From Holothuria scabra (taxonomy: Eukaryota; Echinodermata; Holothuroidea; Aspidochirotida; Holothuriidae): a stretch of DNA of 64,000 nucleotides. Where the stretch lies: the NCBI GenBank assembly GCA_037179385.1, contig CM074185.1, positions 48,363,000 to 48,426,999 on the forward strand, read 5' to 3'. The translations under genes and the position numbers were made by a program. Position 1 is the stretch's first letter, and every line of letters begins with the position of its first letter. Below, one piece after another: positions 56,201 to 64,000 of this stretch. Under the pieces are notes generated by a model, which did not search any database, was not told the origin of the DNA, and saw only the letters and a list, made by a program, of their open reading frames with translations.

Positions 56201-59200
56201 CCTTCTGATGGTTCCCTCTATATGTTCAGTGTGGAATATGCTAACTGACTTGTTCCTGTTTTTGTAAAAAGTGATGTCAAAATTGAAAACCTAATATTTA
56301 AAACTTCCAATTTTCTGATGAGAGATTCAATGTTTTATATTTCTTTCTTTTTTCAATGTATTGCAAGCCTTAGTAGTATAGCTCAGTATAATCCCTAGCT
56401 GAGTTAGCCCTTGTTTTATCTTATTTCAGCACCCTCATGCCTATCCAGGGTATAACGCTCCAGGACAACCAGCGTACGACCCAAGATATGGACCCTATGC
56501 TGGTCATTGGGACAGATATGGGCGACCTGCATATGGTACAAGGTATGATGCCTCTGGTAGGCCAATGCCTCAAGACAGGTACCAGCATCAGTATGGGCGC
56601 AAATCACCATACCAACAAGGAATGGAGAGAACTGGTGGGGGTTATGACTATAATCGACCACCTTCCAGGCAGGGCTCTGAAAGGTCTCACTCTAGACAAG
56701 GCTGGGGACACCCTGGTGCAGATTACAATTATCAAAGATATTACAAAGGTAGGAACTTCTTTGGAACAGAGGAAAAAGTCAACGGGCATTTGAGTTACAA
56801 ATACTATGCCACAGAATATTGGTTAAAAATATTTACTTTGCAGAATACCTTATTTCACTGTCCCTGTGTATGCTAAATATGGGCAAGTTTTATATACCTT
56901 CTCCATGATAGGGAATGTTTAAAGTGTACCTCAAGTCAAAAAATTCAAAAAATATAAAAGAGCATGAAAATGAATTCTTACAGTCCAACTCCCATCTTCA
57001 TAGGACATTCTTGTGCAGAGATATAAAATGCTTATTCACTTAAAACAAATTGGTCCATTGGGTAATAATTTGTGACTTTCTTGTTTGTACAACTCACATG
57101 ACCTGCTTTGTTTTCCTTTGAAAATAGAAATGTTTTTATGACCTTGAATACTTTCTGTTTGCTTGCATAGCATATTGCACAAAGAGGGCTTAATTAATTA
57201 CATCACTCTATAAGAGTAAGAGTGATATGGTACACCTTGGTACAAGGTGCAGTAACATTTGGAAAAACAAAGAAATACAAAGATTGTAAACTGAGTAGTA
57301 CAACAATGACATTACAAACTATTGCGGGATGTAACATTTTAATTTGAGTGAATAAACTTCAACATATTATACCTCAGCTCAGGAATGTGCTACAAAGATG
57401 GGAGCTGGACTGTTAGAATTTATTTTTCATGGTCTTTAATATATATTTTTAAATTTTTTTTACTTGAGGTGCACTTTAAGCAAAAATTAAATTTTCATAT
57501 GTGAAAGAAGAACCAAATTTTTACACAGGGTGGTGAAACTTCCATTCAAGTTGAACTTGTATTTCTCCAGATATCAGTAAGTGAAGTTCCAAGATTTGTG
57601 TCCCAAAATGAGCTTGGGTGCTGTGAAGGTTATACAGTATCACTTCCTGACATTTACAAGGAAAGCTTTGTTTCCCTTTGTTTTTCAGGCTGTTGTGTTG
57701 ATGGTGAAGTTAATAGGGATAGGACCTCTCTGTGGGGAACGCAAAGTTTGCGCAGTTGTCATGAAAATTTTAAAACCACATTCTGATAACATGAGATTAT
57801 CGAGGAGAAAATTGGTTGTCAAATTTAAAGGAAAACAAAAGACTGACCATTTACGTGAGGATACGATGTCATGATTTTTCTTCAAGTGCAGTATTTGTTG
57901 AAATGGTTGTAATGTAACCTGCTCATATCTTGAGAGCCGCACATCAGATTTTCAGGAAATTTCACCAAAATGCAAAGAATGAATATTCTTCCAGCCAGGG
58001 TTGTCACCACGCCGGTCGGGACTAACCAGCACCAGACACTGCAGACTGGTATAACACCTAAAAAGCAAGGCTTCCGACCGGCACAAAAATGATCTGTACT
58101 GAAAAATAATGAAATTGACATTAGCCTATATCTGAAAAATTCAATGGGTTAAAAATGAGGTGGATTCTAGAAGGGTAGGGTGAGGTACAAATATTGGGTC
58201 AGATGCTTAGCCGGCACTCAAATTGGGCTGGTGACAACCCTGCTTCCAGCATAGCAAAATTTAATGTCACCTGAAATGCTTCTATACAGCAGTGTAAATT
58301 TTTTTCCATGCATATTCTCAGTTTAATCTATGACTTGTAACATCTTGTGATGAATGAGTGAGATGTTCTTGTCATATGACTGGTTGGGTTTCCCATGAAC
58401 AATATGTGTGTGCATTATACAAACAATTATACACACTGTACTTGATTGACTTCTCATCTGACAAATTGTATACTGAATATCCTTACGTTTGGGTCAAATT
58501 ACAGTCATTTTGTAAAAGAATTCAATCCAATTTTTGTGAGGTTTGGTGGATAACTTCCCCATTGATGGTCAGAAAAAAGCCACAAAGTTGCCATTCTGTG
58601 TAATTATATGATTTTTGTCAGAGGAGTATACAAAGTGAAATGAAAACTAAGTAGTGTGTGCCATCACATTAACAGAGAGCATCTATCAGATTTACCCGTA
58701 AAAATCAGATTGATCTAAGAACAAATATCACCCTGTTGAGCTATACGTAATGATGGTTGAACATTTTAGTGTGACCATTGTTAAATTTCTTAATAGAAAA
58801 CTGGTTGTCTGGGTTATAAAAAACTGATTAGATCTCAGATTAAAAATCACTGTAGTGTGATTGTCCCTTAAAACTGCATTTTTTTGTTGATAATTTTGAC
58901 CTTGCAGAACACGTGTGTGACTACTTATTGCAGTTTCTGAAATTAGTATTTGTATAATATTGAGCTGTTTTTTCCAAACCCTCATGAATTGGAAAACAGG
59001 ACAATGCTTTTTTTGAGGATGTTTGGGTGGGTAATTATAAAGGTATAAGTTTTGAAGGATTTTGTTATTACTGTAACTTGGCATATGCCAAATCTAAAAG
59101 CTGACAATCACTTCTCTTACAGTGTAGAAGTTACAGTATTTAAATAATTGGTATGCATAGAACAATAAAAACAATTGAGTCTTTGAAGTTACGTCACTTA

Positions 59201-62200
59201 TGCGCCCTGCTGGTGGACAATCATGCCAAATGCAAACTGTGGCTTTGTGCTGCACACATTGCACAGTGTGCACTGTGGTATGCGCGTGTGTGTACACATT
59301 CATGAAGCAAGCGTGCTGAATGTGGTCTGCAACATAGTTGCATGAATACTTCAACATGGCCCCTGGGGAGATTTATGATGTCATACGAAAAGCCTCTCTT
59401 GTTCAATAATCTGTACTTGAAACAAAGGTAACATTCCAAATACACAGAAAGAGGTATGATGCAATGATGCTGATGAACAAATCCCCTTGCTGGATTTTAG
59501 CAAAGGTTCCTCATGTACTCTGTTGATACAAATGTTTCCTGACTAGTAGTGGAGACCTGTTGCAGCTTCCTAGCCTTCCTGAAGTAATTGTGAAGGTTCA
59601 CTTTTATCACAGAATTTGGGTGGTGCACTGCTTCCTACATTCAACTGCCACAGAGCAGTAGAAATTGACCCTGGATGAAATCAGTGTTTGATTTCTGCTA
59701 AACTTTCCTTCCAGGAAATTTGTTTACTTAAGGAAGTGTTTATTCTGTTGAGTAGGGTATTTTGTTAGATGGTTTGGTTTGTACAAGTGTAATATGTGGA
59801 AAGGTTGTAATTGTTGTCACAGCCCCTTGGAACTAAACTAGCAGCTCCTATTAAACAGAAGTGGGAGACAAATGCTATATGTACTGTACAGCTTAGATTG
59901 TGTATAATTTAGGCCTATTGTACATCTGTGTGATCAATTTCTAATCGTTATAATGTTTGAAATTTTTTTTAGCATGAATAATATAGCATGCAGCTGTAGA
60001 CTTTGAGCATGTAGTTTATAGCATTAGATCCATAGAAATGCAAGCCCAGTCTGCAACAGCTACAGCTGGGTTTGTACAGAACATGTCCTGGAAATCTACA
60101 AAAGTGAACCTGGGAAACCAAAATTTTGAATTTCCAGCTGTTGAAACTGAGGGAAAACAAGCAATCTTTCAAAAGATCCTGAAAAAGTTAAGGAGTTTTA
60201 GGAAGTGAACCAATTGTTCCAATTATCTCAATGTTAAGATGCGGTATTTTGTGAAAAAAAGATGAAAGTATGGAATCTGACTGTTTATAAAGGTCCTGGA
60301 AATTTCATTGGGGTCCTTAAAAGGTTTTGAATGTGGTTAACCCTATCCCCTTGTTTGGGTCCTTTTGGACCCATACAGAGAGCGCGGCTGTCACCCATCG
60401 TTACTGTTTCACGCAGAGCTCGAAACTGTGAGTAGCAGAAAATTGGGCCACAACGAGAGGGACAATAGTTTAAGGTCACAGGGTCAATAACCTATTGAAG
60501 CTGATGCGGGGCGTACTATGTCTGCTGTTCCACCCACTCCCGAGGCGCGCAAATATGCCCTGATTGGAGCACAATGGTAAAGGGTTAATCTAAAGTATCT
60601 GCAGCACGGGTCTGTGCACACATGCAGAGAGAGCGGCATCAGCTTTGCAGTAAACCCACTCCACAGGCTTATTTTAACCCTTTACCGTTGTTTGGGTCCT
60701 TTTGGACCCATGCAGAGAGCGCGGCTGTCACCCATCTTTACTGTTTCACGCGGAGCTCGAAACTGTGAGTAGCATAAAATTCGGCCACAACAACAAGAGG
60801 GACAATAGTTTAAGGTCACAGGGTCAATAACCTACGGAAGCTGATGTGGGGCATGCTACGTCCGCTCTTCTGCCCACTCCTGAGGTGCGCAAATATGCCC
60901 CGATTGGAGCACAACGGTAAAGGGTTAAGTCTTTTGGATAAATACAATGAGACATATATGGCCACACACAGTAGACTCACTTGACCCTTGTGTGAAGTTG
61001 AATTTATACTAATTGGATGAAACACCAACTGTCTGCAGTGGTTGTGTAAACTTGGGTTTTCCTCCAAATAAGGGAACACTTTGTGCCCTGTGGTGTCATA
61101 TGCATGCAGTATATTATGGAGGGTACAGTTCTTGGTAATGAGGGAGATAAAAATAGGATAAATATGGTACTGTAGATGTAGCTGATGTGCAACAGGTCAT
61201 ATAATGAATAGATGTGTTGTCTTGCTAGGTCTGTTAGTGAGCCACAACTGGAAAAAAGGCTGTGGCTGGCTCGACTTGAACCAATAGGTTGGAAACTAGG
61301 CTGTAAAACTCAATCTAACTAACTAACTAAGTCTGTCTTTTTTAGACTAAGGGTGGGATAAAAGAATCTTGAGAATTTCAGGCGATCTTTACAGTGCTCA
61401 TTGGTGTTGACATTTGAAGATAACATGTTGTTTAACATTGTTGGGGAAATTCAAGTTTTGATTTTTTCTTTTAAGATCGAGAGGAATACGCAAGGAGAGA
61501 AGACTACTACAGGCAATGGTACCAAAGCAGAGGCGGGTGGCCAAACAAATGGTGGAGAGCAGACGACTACCGGTGGTATGAATATTACCAGAAATCAAAA
61601 GCCCAGCAAGCTAAAAACTGGACAAGGGAAGGTGATCAGAGTGGAGAATGGAGGAATCAAACTGAAGGTACTGAAAATGAAGGTGGAAGGTCAGGAGAGA
61701 GAAGGTAATTATGATGCGACAATTAAACTTCAAAAAAACTAGACGGTTTGTACTTGCAGGCAAGTACTGATCGAAGCCACTGAAAATGGTATGAAACGAA
61801 ATGAAAAAGCCCAATATTGCACCACTTGATTCCAAGCCTTGATCGAATGAATATTATAAGTGCTGTATAAAAATGAGCAAACGGCCTACCATGCTCACCA
61901 TCTCAGAGAAAAATGTTCTGCCGCCAACACAACTTTAACCGCTGTGTCAGGTACGCACCTTTCACGCACAGATGGCTGTAAAATGTTCATGCCGCAGATT
62001 TGGACATATGCAAATGCGCATATTAAGCTGAGGCATGCCAACAGACTTTTAGTGGTTGCCAAGTGTGTTAAACAAGCGGGGATTTTTGATGATGTAGTCG
62101 TGGAGTAAGTACTAGCGTCAGTCTGCGTAGCGGCGTTCAAGTCTAGGACTATTTTATGAGTGATCATATCAAGTATATGAAGAAAGTCAATAGAACTGCA

Positions 62201-64000
62201 TAACGATTATCGTCCTTCAAAAAGAAGACTCCCTACTTGCTTTAAATAGGCTGATTATTCTATTGGAACACCGTCAAGTCGGTGAAATTGGGGAAGTAGT
62301 TGAAATTTCCACTTCATGAAAAAGTCAAAATAACTGCGTGGCAGATGAAATGCTGTATAATGTTAGTATTGTTGGTGTGTAAATAGAGAGGCATCACACT
62401 GAAGATATTCATAGGCAGGGCCAAGAAAGAAGGCACAAGTTCATTTAACAAACTGAGCAAATCCAGTAATGGAAGCCGTAGGCTTCGATTAAAAAAAAAC
62501 AAAAAGAATACAAAATTTAAAAAACCATGAAAATGGTGATGATGAGTGTGTAAGTTGAGGTTAGGTTAGATGGAGTTGTACGGCTCAGTTTTCAACCAAT
62601 TGGTTCAAGTCAAGCTGGCCAAGGCCTTTATTCAAGTTGTGGCTCAATGGCTTGTTTTTCTTGCTCCGTTGGTGTAAGTTGAAAGGTCTGGCAGTTTAAG
62701 TATGTGCAGTATGAGCATTATAGTACCATGTGCCATTTCTGTCATGAATGGATTTTTTGTGGCATTCACCTAACATAGCAAAAAGTTTAAGCACTCCCTT
62801 TATTCTCATATTTTTCATCTCATTTTTTTTTTTTTTTTTTTATAATCTAGGCATTAGTCAGCTTGTAATGAAAGCCATACCAATGTTTCAAGTTTCAAAC
62901 ATTCTCTTGCAGGTCAGCAAATCTTATCTGTCATAGGGGTTTAAATCTTTCCTCCCCCAATGAAAAGGAAAAAAAGAATTTGTAGTTTAAGAAAGTTTTA
63001 CATCAGTGATAGTTTGATGCTTTGGTATGGATTGGTTTCAGCCTCTGCCATCCATTGCATCAATGTCAATATAGGTTGGGAGCTAAAAACCTGAACAACT
63101 TTACTGTAGTGTGTCATGTAGAACTTGGAACATCTGCAATGTAATAGAAAATTTGACCACACCAAATGACAGAGGCCACACTTCACTGTCATATGGTCAA
63201 CAGTCTTCATATTCCCTTTGTAGCATTTATGTATGTTTCACTGGAACTTGAAATGCATCCTCCTCTTTGGGAATTTGTCTGGGAAAACTTAATCTTGGCT
63301 TTTCAGAGAGAAAAATGAGAACTACAGTCTACAGTTGTGGCTAGCTTCTGCCTGGTCATGGACATAAGCTCTTTGCCTTTCATCTCTTAGGCCTTGCTTC
63401 TCAGTCTGTACTGTAGTCCTGATTCACCCAGTCGCAGTGGTCATCACCAACTCTTGCTTATTTTGTTATTATATTGCAGTTTTTCATCAGATTTCCATCA
63501 TTCTGGAGGTGGAACCCCAGAGCAGTATGGTGCCAATCAGAGCAGAATACCAGATGCATCCAGTTATCAGCAGCAGAGTAGTTTAGGGTATGGGGAACAA
63601 GGAGGAGATGGCAGCTACACTCAAGGATATGGCAGCTATTCTAATGACTATGGAAACTACTCACAGAACTATGGAAGCTACTCTGAAGACATAAGCAGCC
63701 ATACAGAACAAACTCAAACAGGTAGTAATTGACACTTTAACAGAAGGGGGCCCATCCCTCCATACTGAGCTACAGGTTCTATCAACGCTAACTTCTGTGT
63801 TAGAACTGCCAATGTTTGCAAATTATCTTTAGATTCATATTCCAAAGAATAATTTTTACTTGCTTTCCAATCAATGTCTTTGTCCTTATTTATCACTGTC
63901 CAGGTCTATATTCAGAGCTCTACTTACTTTTACAGACTTTACTGGAGATCCCTTTGTTTTGTTCATGTGCAGAGACCACTGTATTCCCATTCTTTGTAAG
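53175..64000 (+). CDS. sec16: Sec16-like COPII scaffold protein, N-terminal exons, 3'-partial
   Basis: Sec16 marks ER exit sites and scaffolds COPII coat assembly. The coding sequence joins 53177-53234, 53894-56181, 56430-56748, 61476-61704 and 63480-63721. All borders are GT/AG and phases agree (1,045 codons plus one base), and the gene continues past the window. The start is the ATG two bases after a strong polypyrimidine acceptor, so a 5' UTR exon lies upstream. Residues 1-782 are a long disordered P/S/Q/N-rich tail with an acidic cluster near 219-235 (DRDEDDVDLVHP). Residues 783-964 are rich in R, Y, W and G (HWDRYGRPAYGTRYD; NKWWRADDYRWYEYYQ), like the basic/aromatic region before the central conserved domain of metazoan Sec16. 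Residues 965-1045 are a Y/S/G low-complexity stretch. The conserved ACE1-like central domain and C-terminal part are not in the window, so the Sec16 call rests on architecture and composition. Another large disordered scaffold is possible. Confidence 0.68.
53235..53893 (+). other. sec16-like intron after the initiator exon
   Basis: A 659-bp intron, donor gtattg and acceptor ttttag. No repeat resolved. Confidence 0.75.
53894..56181 (+). CDS. sec16: sec16-like large disordered exon
   Basis: An uninterrupted 2,288-bp exon encodes residues 20-782, from GFQEGNGAEFFQSFQQQQVP to PGGPPHQQ. The acceptor is tcttttag and the donor gtatgt. It is rich in P, S, Q, N and T with no folded domain. The open frame extends 28 bp into the intron upstream (an ATG at 53866) and 27 bp into the downstream intron, neither of which is coding. 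Its length without a stop in AT-rich DNA shows it is a real exon. Confidence 0.9.
56182..56429 (+). other. sec16-like short intron
   Basis: A 248-bp phase-0 intron between residues 782 and 783. Confidence 0.8.
56430..56748 (+). CDS. sec16: sec16-like exon, RYG-rich
   Basis: The phase-0 acceptor is tatttcag and the donor gtagga. It encodes residues 783-888, starting HPHAYPGYNAPGQPAYD and including GRPAYGTRYDASGRPMP, SRQGSERSHSRQGWGH and NYQRYYK. It is basic and aromatic with many Arg-Tyr pairs, like the region upstream of the Sec16 central domain. Confidence 0.82.
57996..58242. mobile_element. non-autonomous hAT element (247 bp), perfect 8-bp TSD
   Basis: Inverted ends CAGGGTTGTCACCA, with a GCCGGTCGG / GCCGGCACT subterminal word. 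The flanking direct repeat CTTCCAGC is perfect (57988-57995 and 58243-58250). Non-coding, in a sec16 intron. Confidence 0.92.
60341..60584. mobile_element. piggyBac-type MITE, copy 1 (244 bp)
   Basis: TTAA flanks both ends (60337-60340 and 60585-60588). The ends run CCCTATCCCCTTGT and, inverted, CCCTTTACCATTGT. The interior is GC-richer than its surroundings (GAGAGCGCGGCTGTCACCCA). TTAA plus CCC start is the piggyBac signature. Confidence 0.85.
60678..60924. mobile_element. piggyBac-type MITE, copy 2 (247 bp)
   Basis: Same element, same orientation, 93 bp after copy 1. TTAA flanks lie at 60674-60677 and 60925-60928, and the ends are perfectly inverted CCCTTTACCGTTGT. It differs from copy 1 at scattered sites and by a small ACA insertion. 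Confidence 0.88.
61237..61330 (+). repeat. SINE-like repeat, copy 2
   Basis: GAGCCACAACTGGAAAAAAG, CTCGACTTGAACCAATAGGT, GGAAACTAGGCTGTAAAACT, then CTAACTAACTAA. On the opposite strand TTGGTTCAAGTCGAG is weakly box-B-like. Confidence 0.7.
61476..61704 (+). CDS. sec16: sec16-like exon, Trp/Tyr/Arg-rich
   Basis: The acceptor is cttttaag and the donor gtaatt. It encodes residues 889-964 (DREEYARREDYYRQWYQSRG, NKWWRADDYRWYEYYQKSKA, then an acidic GDQSGEWRNQTEG). Seven tryptophans in 76 residues is unusual. The frame joins exactly to its neighbours. Confidence 0.8.
61705..63479 (+). other. sec16-like 1.8-kb intron
   Basis: It contains an unrecognised open stretch (61860-62108) and a minus-strand SINE-like copy. 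A poly(T) run is at 62824-62841. Confidence 0.75.
62562..62650 (-). repeat. SINE-like repeat, copy 3 (inverted)
   Basis: Reverse complement of the family at 61237: TTTTCAACCAATTGGTTCAA, GTCAAGCTGG, TTCAAGTTGTGGCTC. Confidence 0.65.
63480..63721 (+). CDS. sec16: sec16-like exon, Tyr/Ser/Gly low complexity
   Basis: The acceptor is tattgcag and the donor gtagta. It encodes residues 965-1045, with repeated GYGSYS, DYGNYS and NYGSYS units. It leaves one base for the next exon. The following exon is either within 63902-64000 or outside the window; two acceptors there are possible and I could not choose between them. Confidence 0.8.
63722..64000 (+). other. start of the next sec16-like intron, possibly next exon
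   Basis: The donor at 63722 is clear. Acceptor-like CAGs at 63903 and 63935 both give open frames to the window edge in the required phase; neither product could be recognised. Confidence 0.4.

Larger units (their letters stand above)
56749..61475 (+). other. sec16-like 4.7-kb intron
   Basis: It holds a hAT MITE (57996), two piggyBac-type MITEs (60341, 60678) and a SINE-like copy (61237). No exon was found inside, and the flanking phases (1/1) join directly. Confidence 0.75.

Noticed and set aside
61860..62108. 82-codon open frame (and its antisense) in a sec16 intron
   Set aside because: No recognisable domain, no splice context matching sec16 phases, and downstream of a strong donor. Left as unexplained non-coding DNA.
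63902..64000. Sixth sec16-like exon at the right edge
   Set aside because: Two acceptors give different open products in the right phase, and neither is recognisable, so no exon is claimed.
1..64000. CRISPR arrays, bacterial operons or an integrated virus
   Set aside because: Spliced animal genes and eukaryotic transposons throughout. Tandem arrays lack spacer structure, and no viral structural or replication genes were recognised.

Overview
This window is animal (metazoan) nuclear DNA. It is AT-rich, intron-rich and full of transposon debris, with long non-coding stretches and no operons. Two real genes can be reconstructed exon by exon, and both act in ER-to-Golgi transport. Protein similarity points to an invertebrate deuterostome, and an echinoderm is my best guess from overall sequence flavour (many TAGGCCTA and TACTGTA words, LINE types present). 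The species cannot be fixed from the sequence alone.

Gene 1 is sec22b on the minus strand (13592 down to 8562). Five coding exons with canonical GT/AG borders join in frame to a 215-residue R-SNARE, the same length as vertebrate SEC22B. Gene 2 is a sec16-like gene on the plus strand. The initiator exon is at 53175-53234, followed by a large exon at 53894-56181 and exons at 56430-56748, 61476-61704 and 63480-63721. All phases agree (1,045 codons so far), and the gene runs off the right edge before the conserved central and C-terminal domains.

The 40 kb between the genes, and their introns, hold repeats. A 4.3-kb hAT element with a broken BED-finger transposase lies at 14873-19160. Five non-autonomous hAT elements have perfect 8-bp target duplications (1182, 6112, 7016, 39742, 57996). 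Other elements are two neighbouring piggyBac-type MITEs (60341 and 60678), a TA-flanked MITE (52446), a fold-back element (24229), an element whose ends are built of a repeated CAGTTCGCCCCC word (25949, with a second copy broken up at 38897-42450), a long-inverted-repeat element (42899-44534), and a CR1-like LINE inserted into an L2-like LINE (34130-38130). A large unclassified repeat occupies 25.1-28.1 kb and 31.1-33.9 kb, and contains ~177-bp tandem units.

The most striking non-coding signal is a 12-unit tandem array at 48.6-50.3 kb, 3-4.5 kb upstream of the sec16 start codon. Its spacing is almost exactly 145 bp. Most units carry four nuclear-receptor half-sites arranged as DR1, DR4, DR4.
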